Assembly (NCBI GenBank): GCA_013152615.1
Contig: JAADGA010000002.1
Coordinates: 1-11,124, forward strand
DNA from: Alphaproteobacteria bacterium
Lineage (GTDB): Bacteria; Pseudomonadota; Alphaproteobacteria; Sphingomonadales; Emcibacteraceae
Length of the DNA stretch: 11,124 nucleotides
Direction: 5' to 3'
The notes beneath the pieces are model-generated. The model had not been told where the DNA came from, made no database searches, and was given only the letters and a program-made list of their open reading frames with translations. Shown piece by piece: positions 1 through 5,746 of the stretch. The stretch's first letter is position 1, and every line of letters starts with the position of its first letter. The position numbers and the translations under genes are program-made.

Positions 1-67
1 GCCTTCATGCCCTTATGTTCCGCGCCGAGAAGATAACCGGTGGCGCCGTCATAATTCATCACGCAGG
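1..67. repeat. 67-bp exact direct repeat, copy 1 (window edge)
   Basis: The first 67 bases are identical to positions 497-563, in the same orientation. The second copy sits inside the acyl-CoA dehydrogenase gene and encodes the stretch around its NYDGATGYLLGAEHKG motif. Here the same bases join the 3' part of that gene in another reading frame and bring in a stop codon at 49-51. The match ends exactly at base 67, where unique dehydrogenase coding sequence begins. The join is probably an assembly error at a contig end. A real local rearrangement is the alternative. Confidence 0.9.
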
Positions 68-1353
68 AATTGTTCCATGCCCCATTCGCGGATATAGCCA
101 TGACCGCCGAAACACTGTAATGCGCGGCTTGCGGCCTCAACCCCCTGATCGGTCAGGTAGGATTTCAGCACCGGGGTAATCAGCGCCAGCAGTTGTTCCG
201 CCCGCTCCCGTTCGCCCTCGTCCGGGTGCTGACGGGTGGTGTCAACCAGAATACCGGCCCAGATTGACATCGCGCGCGCGCCCTCAATAAAGGCGCGGTT
301 GGTCATCAGCATCCGCCGGACATCAGGATGAACCATAATCGGGTCCGCCGGGCCATCGGGATTTTTCGGCCCGGTCAGGGCGCGGCCCTGCAGGCGGTCA
401 TTGGCATAGGCGACCGCATTCTGCTGGGCAACCTCGGCAATGGCCAGCCCCTGAATGGCGACCCCGAGCCGGGCCTCGTTCATCATGGTGAACATCGCCT
501 TCATGCCCTTATGTTCCGCGCCGAGAAGATAACCGGTGGCGCCGTCATAATTCATCACGCAGGTGGCGTTGGAATGAATACCCATTTTTTCTTCCAGTGA
601 GCCACAGCTTACGTTGTTGTTTGCGCCGATACTGCCGTCATCATTGATGACATTGCGCGGGACGATAAACAGGCTGATGCCCTTGACCCCGCTTGGGCCG
701 CCGGGAATACGTGCCAGCACCAGATGGATGATATTTTCGGTAAGGTCATGGTCCCCGGCGGAGATGAATATCTTGGTGCCGGTAATGCTGTAGCTGCCGT
801 CATCCTGTGGCTCGGCTTTGGTGCGCAACAGACCGAGGTCGGTGCCGCAGTGGGGTTCGGTCAGATTCATCGTTCCGGCCCATTCGGCAGAATACATTTT
901 CGGCAGATATTTTTCCTTCTGGGCGTCGGTTCCCCAGGCATAAATGGATTCTGTCGCCCCTTTGATCAGGCCGGGATACATGGCAAATCCCCAGTTGGCC
1001 GCCACCAGAATTTCATTCAGCACCAGCCCGAGGGTCTGGGGCAAGCCCTGACCGCCGTATTTGGCATCCCCGGTCAGGCCCTGCCAACCGCCTTCACGAT
1101 ACTGACTATAGGCCTCTTTGAAGCCATCCGGGGTGATGACCTTGCCATCTTCAAGGCGGCAGCCCTGTTCATCACCGGAAAGATTGAGCGGCTGATAGAC
1201 ATTTTCCGCTACCTTCGCCGCCTCGTCCAGAATGGCGTCAACCAGATCAGGGGTCGCCTCGGCAAAGGCCGGCATGGCGTTATAATGTTGCAGGGTGAAA
1301 TGCTCATGCAAAAGAAAGCGGATGTCTTTTACCGGGGCTGAATAGATCGGCAT
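49..1353 (-). CDS. Acyl-CoA dehydrogenase, DmdC/FadE-like, 3' end broken
   Basis: FAD-dependent acyl-CoA dehydrogenase, which introduces the alpha-beta double bond in fatty acyl-CoA or 3-methylmercaptopropionyl-CoA-like substrates and passes electrons to ETF. The N-terminus (MPIYSAPVKDIRFLLHE), the flavin-contact motif NLTEPHCGTD (residues 163-172) and FGGHGYIREWGMEQ (415-428) fit the long DmdC-like subgroup, usually about 590-600 residues. Only 434 codons are open here. After RD at 431-432 the family normally continues with a segment containing the catalytic glutamate (YEGT-type motif). Here the frame ends at once as EL-stop, inside the 67-bp duplicated segment. About 160 C-terminal residues, including the catalytic base, are therefore absent. 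The start is firm: ATG with AGGAGA about 9 nt upstream. It follows the MerR gene by 18 bp and is probably co-transcribed. The substrate cannot be assigned. Confidence 0.9.
   Translation of the reverse strand: MPIYSAPVKDIRFLLHEHFTLQHYNAMPAFAEATPDLVDAILDEAAKVAENVYQPLNLSGDEQGCRLEDGKVITPDGFKEAYSQYREGGWQGLTGDAKYGGQGLPQTLGLVLNEILVAANWGFAMYPGLIKGATESIYAWGTDAQKEKYLPKMYSAEWAGTMNLTEPHCGTDLGLLRTKAEPQDDGSYSITGTKIFISAGDHDLTENIIHLVLARIPGGPSGVKGISLFIVPRNVINDDGSIGANNNVSCGSLEEKMGIHSNATCVMNYDGATGYLLGAEHKGMKAMFTMMNEARLGVAIQGLAIAEVAQQNAVAYANDRLQGRALTGPKNPDGPADPIMVHPDVRRMLMTNRAFIEGARAMSIWAGILVDTTRQHPDEGERERAEQLLALITPVLKSYLTDQGVEAASRALQCFGGHGYIREWGMEQFLRDEL
497..563. repeat. 67-bp exact direct repeat, copy 2 (inside the dehydrogenase gene)
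   Basis: This is the in-frame, apparently native copy of the sequence found again at 1-67. On the minus strand it encodes part of the central dehydrogenase domain (CVMNYDGATGYLLGAEHKGMKA) without disturbing the frame. The flanks of the two copies do not match beyond the 67 bp. Confidence 0.9.
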
Positions 1354-1371
1354 GGATTGGGTCTCCTGAAA

Positions 1372-1770
1372 TTAAATCTTTGAATTATCCTGACCGGGGT
1401 AAGGCTCCCAGTTTTTAAACATTTCGATAATGTCCTTAAGTTCTTTTATCGTTTCATCAATATCTTTTTTCTGCCGTTCAAGCACCGTGATCCTCTCGCG
1501 GCAATTTTGCAGGCCGATTTCACGTTGTTTGGCCTTGCCGCCCTCAAGATAATAAAGATCCAGCAGTTTGCCCATATCGGCAATGGTGAAACCGACTCTT
1601 TTGCCCCGCAGAATCCAGGCGAGTCTGGTTCGGTCCTTGTTGGAATATATCCGGGTTTGGCCCTGACGCATCGGGGTGATCAGATTCTGGTCTTCATAGA
1701 AACGCAGAGTCCGGGGGGTGATATCGAATTCCTCGGAAAGTTCGGAAATGCTGTAGGTTTTGCCCGTCAT
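1372..1770 (-). CDS. MerR-family transcriptional regulator
   Basis: A 132-residue DNA-binding regulator. The N-terminal winged helix-turn-helix is clear: YSISELSEEFDITPRTLRFYEDQNLITP (about residues 6-33) followed by the RIYSNKDRTRL wing. A charged helix at about 83-118 should form the antiparallel coiled-coil dimer. The C-terminus is short and has no metal-binding cysteine cluster; C90 is the only cysteine, so metal sensing is unlikely. ATG at 1768-1770 is preferred because AGAGA lies about 6 nt upstream; an in-frame GTG at 1789-1791 would add seven residues. The gene lies directly upstream of the acyl-CoA dehydrogenase. MerR proteins of this kind often control branched-chain or fatty acyl-CoA catabolism, so a local acyl-CoA-linked role is inferred. 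A palindrome in the upstream promoter is its likely operator. Confidence 0.92.
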   Translation of the reverse strand: MTGKTYSISELSEEFDITPRTLRFYEDQNLITPMRQGQTRIYSNKDRTRLAWILRGKRVGFTIADMGKLLDLYYLEGGKAKQREIGLQNCRERITVLERQKKDIDETIKELKDIIEMFKNWEPYPGQDNSKI

Positions 1771-1851
1771 CAAATTCTCTTGATATAGCACTCTGCTTTT
1801 GCGGTAATTTTACCAAAATACCGGGGCGCAGATAATGATGTTGATGAAGAT

Positions 1852-1880
1852 AGTTTACTTTACCTTTACGTAAAGGTCAA
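1852..1880 (-). promoter_or_regulatory. Predicted promoter of the MerR-dehydrogenase operon
   Basis: On the minus strand, TTGACC (1880-1875, five of six consensus bases) is followed after 17 bp by TAAACT (1857-1852, four of six). This would place the transcription start near 1845, giving a leader of about 75 nt before the MerR ATG. The palindrome at 1862-1877 covers the end of the -35 hexamer and most of the spacer, the position MerR-family regulators typically occupy. Confidence 0.55.
1862..1877. promoter_or_regulatory. Perfect 16-bp palindrome, probable MerR operator
   Basis: ACCTTTACGTAAAGGT is its own reverse complement, and the symmetry continues imperfectly outward to about 1855-1884. 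Three TTTAC units also run through its left half (1854-1858, 1859-1863, 1865-1869). Its core resembles TTTACGTNNACGTAAA-type operators of MerR regulators of acyl-CoA degradation such as LiuR. That similarity is from general knowledge; binding is inferred. Confidence 0.65.
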
Positions 1881-1884
1881 GAAA

Positions 1885-2090
1885 ATAATGTGTCGTTTGA
1901 AGAAAAATTCTATTTTGCTGATTTGGTGCCGGATTCTTTCGGAGTCTGGCCGAATATTTATCAGAAAAAAGTATCATTAATGCCTAAATCTGTTTAGAAT
2001 TTAACTTGGAATTTATGTTAAAATTTGCCGGAATCAGAAGGCGACACGCCATATTCTTCCTGACTTGCGGATCTGGAAGAGTCTAGACAG
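1885..2090. other. AT-rich intergenic region without a recognised gene
   Basis: This stretch separates the divergent MerR operon and the TSUP permease gene. It is AT-rich, notably at 1960-2025, and must hold the permease promoter. Candidate -10-like sequences such as TAAAAT at 2019-2024 lack a good -35 partner, so no promoter is called. No RNA gene or conserved ORF was seen. Confidence 0.4.
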
Positions 2091-2109
2091 ACCGGGGGTG
2101 ATTCCCGGT
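2091..2109 (+). other. GC-rich hairpin ACCGGG-7 nt-CCCGGT
   Basis: A perfect six-base stem (2091-2096 with 2104-2109) encloses a 7-nt loop. No T-run follows, so it is not a typical intrinsic terminator. Its right arm is also the start of the 11-bp tandem repeat that follows. In the permease mRNA leader it could act as a structural or regulatory element, but nothing more specific can be supported. Confidence 0.4.
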
Positions 2110-2125
2110 GGTCGCCCGGTGGTCG
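2104..2125. repeat. 11-bp tandem repeat, two perfect copies
   Basis: CCCGGTGGTCG occurs twice in a row (2104-2114 and 2115-2125). It lies between the hairpin and the 12-bp repeat array and makes up much of the GC-rich island in an otherwise AT-rich leader. Confidence 0.85.
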
Positions 2126-2129
2126 CACA

Positions 2130-2201
2130 GTGAATAAAAGAGTGAAGAAAAGACTGAATAAAAGGCTGAACAAGAAACTGAATAAAAGACTGAAATATAA
2201 C
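2130..2201 (+). repeat. 12-bp tandem repeat array upstream of the TSUP permease
   Basis: Five clear 12-bp units (starts at 2130, 2142, 2154, 2166 and 2178; consensus STGAATAAAAGA with S = G or C) and a degenerate sixth (2190-2201) end 4 bp before the permease ATG. The period is a whole number of codons. In the frame beginning GTG at 2130 the array reads VNKR-VKKR-LNKR-LNKK-LNKR and continues to TGA at 2229-2231, overlapping the first codons of the permease. Three of the five variable columns fall at third codon positions. There is no ATG in that frame and no convincing ribosome binding site, so a peptide gene is not called. The array could instead be a spacer, a protein-binding array or a phase-variable promoter element. 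Confidence 0.8.
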
Positions 2202-2205
2202 ACTT

Positions 2206-3129
2206 ATGCAGATATATCTGCCTATTGCTGAAATTTCGATTAATGTTTTTTTACTCTTGCTTATGGGCGGGCTGGTAGGCTTTGTCTCGGGTATGTTTGG
2301 CGTTGGTGGCGGCTTTTTGATGACGCCATTGCTGATTTTCGTCGGGGTGCCGCCAGCCGTTTCGGTGGCGACTGTTGCCAACCAGATTACCGGTGCCTCG
2401 GTATCGGCGGCGCTGGCCCATGCCCGGCGCGGCGGTATCGATTACAAGATGGGGGCGGTCCTGATTACCGGCGGGGTGATCGGGTCTTTTTTCGGGTCAA
2501 TGATATTCGCCTTACTGCGCGATATGGGGCAGGTTGACCTGATGATTTCGCTGGCTTATGTGTTGCTGCTCGGGACGATTGGCGGCCTGATGTTTATTGA
2601 AAGCGTCCACAGTATGCTCCGCAACCGGCGCGGCGATATGCCGCGACCCAGCCGCCGCCCGCGGACATGGGTGGATGCGTTGCCGTTCAAGGTCAGATTT
2701 CGTACCTCCAAAATGTATATCAGCCTGTTGATGCCGTTGGCGATCGGCGGGCTGGTCGGGGTTTTGACCGCGGTTATGGGGGTTGGCGGCGGTTTTATTA
2801 TGGTTCCGGCGATGATTTATCTGTTGAATATGCCGATCAAGGTGGTGATCGGAACATCGCTGTTTCAGATTACTTTTATCACCGCCAGTGTTACCTTCCT
2901 GCACTCGGTAAATACTCAGACTGTTGACGTGGTGCTGGCGCTGGTTCTGCTGGTCGGGGCGGTGATCGGGGCACCGGTCGGGGCGCGGGTCGGGGCAAAA
3001 TTAAAGGCTGAGCAGTTACGGATTCTGCTGGCGCTGATGGTGTTGGTGGTTTGTGGCAAGATCGCGGTTGACCTGATGTCCAGACCGGCTGAAATCTATT
3101 CTGTTTTTCTCGCCGGGGGGCTTCATTGA
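2206..3129 (+). CDS. TauE/SafE (TSUP) family sulfur-anion permease
   Basis: Integral inner-membrane transporter of the TSUP family (PF01925), whose members move sulfite, sulfoacetate, thiosulfate or related organosulfur anions. The fold's internal duplication is visible: GMFGVGGGFLMTPLLIF at about residues 29-45 and AVMGVGGGFIMVPAMIY at about 189-205 start the two halves. They are separated by a basic, Arg/Pro-rich loop (139-168). About eight hydrophobic segments fit the 307-residue length. The start MQIYLPIAE is favoured because an in-frame stop lies just upstream (2191-2193) and this N-terminus is familiar in alphaproteobacterial members, although no Shine-Dalgarno sequence precedes it. It overlaps the Alph_Pro_TM gene by 4 bp and is probably translationally coupled to it. 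Substrate and direction of transport are not predictable. Confidence 0.92.
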   Translation: MQIYLPIAEISINVFLLLLMGGLVGFVSGMFGVGGGFLMTPLLIFVGVPPAVSVATVANQITGASVSAALAHARRGGIDYKMGAVLITGGVIGSFFGSMIFALLRDMGQVDLMISLAYVLLLGTIGGLMFIESVHSMLRNRRGDMPRPSRRPRTWVDALPFKVRFRTSKMYISLLMPLAIGGLVGVLTAVMGVGGGFIMVPAMIYLLNMPIKVVIGTSLFQITFITASVTFLHSVNTQTVDVVLALVLLVGAVIGAPVGARVGAKLKAEQLRILLALMVLVVCGKIAVDLMSRPAEIYSVFLAGGLH

Positions 3130-3935
3130 GCCGGGCCGGTCGATATATGGCCCGCCTGTTTCTGGGCGGGATTTGTGGCCTGTTCATAGGCCAGCAGGCG
3201 ATGGCGGAGCGCATGGTCGCCGATTTGTCCCGCCATGTCATTGATATTACGTCGCGCTTTACCGGGACGCAATTATTGATATTCGGTGCTATTGAACGCA
3301 AGATTATTCAGAAAGGACGGGGGTATGGTACGGCTGTCAAGGGATCAGATTATGACGTTATTGTCGTCGTGCAGAGTAAGCGCCGTAACATAATTATCCG
3401 GCGCAAGGAAAAGCTCGGACCGATCTGGGCCAACAGGGAATTCCTGACACTGGAAAATGTCCCGGGTTTTTATGCGCTCGCCTCAACCGGGCCAATCAAG
3501 TCGATTCTGTCGCAGCAACAGCTTTCCCGAATCGGGGTGGGCTTCGGTCAGCTCAAGATGACTTTTAAACAGCAGACCTCACCGGCCGAAGCGGCGGCCT
3601 TTCGCCAGGGCTTTATCCGCAATATGCGGGCCAAAAAGCTCTATAGCCAGCCTCAGGGCACCATCAGTATTCTGGACGGCCTGCTGTTTCGGGCCATTCT
3701 GGATTTCCCGGCCAACATGCCGGTGGGCAATTACCGGGTGGATATCTATCTGGTCCGGGATGGTAAAGTCGTTCTTGCCGAGCAGTCACCGCTGGAGGTG
3801 AACAAGGCCGGTCTGGAAAGATTTATTTACAATTTTGCTCATGGCTATCCGGCTTTTTACGGCATGGCTGCGGTTCTTATGGCCTTGGTGGCCGGGTTGC
3901 TGGGCGGATTTATGTCACGAAAAATGAGCGCATAA
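3126..3935 (+). CDS. Alph_Pro_TM (TIGR02186) family envelope protein
   Basis: Protein of the Alph_Pro_TM family (PF09608/TIGR02186); no biochemical function is known to me. A signal peptide is apparent: basic start, LFLGGICGLFIG, and a likely cleavage after AMA at residues 25-27. A mostly beta-rich periplasmic region of about 210 residues follows, including GTQLLIFGAIE and DVIVVVQSKRR. One membrane helix lies near the C-terminus (about 243-263), then a short basic tail (SRKMSA). The mature part has no cysteine, so it is not itself a dithiol substrate of the neighbouring CcdA. The start is TTG at 3126-3128, overlapping the permease stop in TTGA, with a G-rich ribosome site just upstream. ATG at 3147 is the alternative and keeps the signal peptide. 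Tight coupling to the permease suggests an accessory or partner role. Confidence 0.88.
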   Translation: MSRAGRYMARLFLGGICGLFIGQQAMAERMVADLSRHVIDITSRFTGTQLLIFGAIERKIIQKGRGYGTAVKGSDYDVIVVVQSKRRNIIIRRKEKLGPIWANREFLTLENVPGFYALASTGPIKSILSQQQLSRIGVGFGQLKMTFKQQTSPAEAAAFRQGFIRNMRAKKLYSQPQGTISILDGLLFRAILDFPANMPVGNYRVDIYLVRDGKVVLAEQSPLEVNKAGLERFIYNFAHGYPAFYGMAAVLMALVAGLLGGFMSRKMSA

Positions 3936-3991
3936 CAATCCGGGGACATATTTTTCCTTGCACTTTGCTTTACAGGCATTAGAAAGGGGCC

Positions 3992-4726
3992 ATGGATCAA
4001 GTTCAAGTATCATATCTGGTTGCCCTGATGGGTGGCATGTTCAGTTTTCTGTCCCCTTGCGTTTTGCCGCTGGTACCGGCTTATATCAGTTATATCACCG
4101 GCAACAGCTATCAGGATATGCGCGAGGATGGCAAAGTAGCAAAATGGGCGATGTTGTTGCCCGCCATCGTTTTTGTGCTGGGCTTTTCAACGGTCTTCAT
4201 TGCCCTGGGGGCGAGCGCGTCGGCAGTACAGGGTATTCTGCTGGAATATAAAAGTGTTTTTGCCAAAATATCCGGGGTTATAATCATTATCCTCGGGGTT
4301 CATTATACCGGATTGATCAAGTTGCCGTTGTTGTACCGGGAAGCCCGCTTTCAAAGCAATGGCAAACAAAAGGGGCTGGCGGGGTCCTATGTTATTGGTT
4401 TGGCGTTTGCTTTTGGCTGGTCACCCTGTATCGGCCCGATTCTGGCAATGATTTTGACGCTGGCGGCAACCCAGCAACATTTCTCCCAGGGGATCATGCT
4501 GCTTGTGGTTTATTCGCTCGGGCTCGGGATACCGTTTGTCCTGTCTTCGCTGGCGATGAATAAATTCCTGAGAGTATCGGATCGGTTGCGGAAATACATG
4601 ACGCTGGTAAAAATAACTATCGGTGCCCTGCTGATTATTACCGGGCTGGCGATGTTCACAGAAACCTTGCAGAATGTCGGATTTTATCTGATTGAATATA
4701 TGCCGTGGCTGGCCAAAATCGGCTGA
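3992..4726 (+). CDS. ccdA: CcdA/DsbD-like cytochrome c biogenesis membrane protein
   Basis: Polytopic membrane protein that carries reducing equivalents from cytoplasmic thioredoxin to periplasmic thiol proteins (DsbD transmembrane domain family, PF02683). The two redox cysteines are present in their usual settings: C23 in FLSPCVLPLVPAYISY and C146 in FGWSPCIGPILAMIL. Six hydrophobic segments and 244 residues match free-standing CcdA. ATG at 3992 has a strong GAAAGGGG ribosome site about 3 nt upstream. It follows the Alph_Pro_TM gene by 56 bp in the same direction and is probably in one transcription unit with it. CcdA homologues serve cytochrome c maturation and, as SoxV, sulfur oxidation; the sulfur-transport neighbours make the latter kind of role worth considering. 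No thioredoxin-like periplasmic partner is encoded next to it. Confidence 0.93.
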   Translation: MDQVQVSYLVALMGGMFSFLSPCVLPLVPAYISYITGNSYQDMREDGKVAKWAMLLPAIVFVLGFSTVFIALGASASAVQGILLEYKSVFAKISGVIIIILGVHYTGLIKLPLLYREARFQSNGKQKGLAGSYVIGLAFAFGWSPCIGPILAMILTLAATQQHFSQGIMLLVVYSLGLGIPFVLSSLAMNKFLRVSDRLRKYMTLVKITIGALLIITGLAMFTETLQNVGFYLIEYMPWLAKIG

Positions 4727-4777
4727 TATTGCTTCAGGGCAAAGTCAAACAGGTCGGGCATAGCCCTAAACCTAGAC

Positions 4778-5527
4778 CTAGACCAGCAGATCCTGGGTGT
4801 AGAATTGTTCATGGGAAAAGACGGCGTTCAGAATCCTTTCCTCTGATCGGATTATTATATCCAGTACCGCTTTATGGATTTTTTCAGGCTCGTCGCTTTT
4901 CATGATTTCAAACAGGATATTCTGCTGATCCATGTCATAGGGGAATTTCTTTTTGGTTTTTACATAGAGCCAATAGATGCGCATCGCCGTATTTTCCAGT
5001 TGATGGGCCCAGTCACATAACAGCGGATATCCGGATGGATCACAGAATGCCAGATTTAGCTCCTTGTTGGCTTTTAACAGTCGCAGTGCGGAACGGTCAT
5101 CGGTAATCGGCAGTAATTTCTGTATTTTTTCGCTCAGACAGGTTAATTTTCTAAAATCGACCCTGGCACCGGCGAGAGAGACTATTTCAGGGATAAATAT
5201 CTTCCGCAAAACAAAATTCTGCTTGATTTCCAGCAAGGTCAGCGGCGCGACCTGAGTCACTCTCGGGGACAGCGACACCAGGAATCGCTGGGCAATCAGG
5301 CGTTCAATCAGGTTGCGTGAAATGGTTCGGCTGATAGCAAACATATCGCTGAATATATTTTCAGACACCTTCTGGCTCGGGGTGAGCCTCTGGGTGACAA
5401 TAGCGTCCATAATGATCTCGTAAGCGGCTTCCGCATCATTATTCCGAATAGTCGGCTTGGTCACAGGGTTGTCCTTGCTGGGAATGATTTTGCCGCCATT
5501 CATATACTGGATATGCCGATCATTCAA
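4778..5527 (-). CDS. GntR-family regulator with FCD-type effector domain
   Basis: A 249-residue regulator divergent from the dgcN operon. The N-terminal winged helix is seen at about residues 33-95 (KVSENIFSDMFAISRTISRNLIERL); SRTISRNL replaces the common SRTPVREAL. The rest is all-helical and aligns by eye with FCD (FadR-C) domains. The usual metal-ligand histidines appear to be replaced: the FH position by N158 (NKELNLAF), the EH position by Q201 (DQQNIL), and the final AHL position by about I224. This suggests effector binding without the usual metal. The longest frame starts at TTG 5525-5527 behind a weak GAG; ATG at 5501-5503 is the alternative. Its position implies control of the D-amino acid genes, possibly with itself. 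Its 3' end converges with ccdA. Confidence 0.88.
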   Translation of the reverse strand: MNDRHIQYMNGGKIIPSKDNPVTKPTIRNNDAEAAYEIIMDAIVTQRLTPSQKVSENIFSDMFAISRTISRNLIERLIAQRFLVSLSPRVTQVAPLTLLEIKQNFVLRKIFIPEIVSLAGARVDFRKLTCLSEKIQKLLPITDDRSALRLLKANKELNLAFCDPSGYPLLCDWAHQLENTAMRIYWLYVKTKKKFPYDMDQQNILFEIMKSDEPEKIHKAVLDIIIRSEERILNAVFSHEQFYTQDLLV

Positions 5528-5746
5528 GCGGCTAACTCGTTTAAACAGGCAAATAATACTGCTAAATAAATAAATAAAGCTGTATTAAATTCATTTATTG
5601 TGTTTATATGCGTGAAAACACTTCTGTTTCGGACCGGCCGATCAGAAACCGGTCAACTGATCAGGAATAAATCAGGGTAAGGCCGGTGCGGACTATGCCG
5701 TGGTCACCGGTTTATGGCGCTGTTTGTTGATAGATGAGGAATAATA
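5528..5746. promoter_or_regulatory. Divergent gntR-dgcN control region with several inverted repeats
   Basis: This 219-bp gap must hold both promoters. The gntR-proximal half is AT-rich, with an AAAT tandem run at about 5564-5578. Inverted repeats seen: GTGTTT/AAACAC (5600-5605 and 5616-5621, 10-bp spacer); GACCGG/CCGGTC (5632-5637 and 5649-5654, 11-bp spacer); GATCAG/CTGATC (5640-5645 and 5657-5662); and the 8-bp palindrome CTGATCAG (5657-5664). ACCGGT recurs at 5648-5653 and 5706-5711. Any of these could be the operator for the GntR protein. No promoter hexamers were convincing enough to call. GAGGAA lies about 6-8 nt before the dgcN ATG. Confidence 0.5.

Noticed and set aside
724..1341. 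Long plus-strand open frame opposite the acyl-CoA dehydrogenase
   Set aside because: It is antisense to a clearly conserved coding sequence, has no recognisable domain and no ribosome binding site; the same holds for the antisense frames at 5768-6754 and 2512-2904.
2018..2203. Minus-strand frame reading a hydrophobic LLFS-type repeat
   Set aside because: It is the reverse reading of the 12-bp tandem repeat and GC-rich island, with no ribosome site; low-complexity hydrophobic translation is expected from A-rich repeats.
2130..2231. A small plus-strand gene encoding the basic tetrapeptide repeat
   Set aside because: Not listed as a CDS because it has no ATG, no Shine-Dalgarno sequence and no recognised family; kept as a finding only.
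4741..4779. Terminator between ccdA and the gntR gene (GGGC-ATA-GCCC and AGGTC/GACCT)
   Set aside because: The stems are short and bulged and no T-run follows on either strand; the CCTAGA repeat at 4771-4783 is only about two units.
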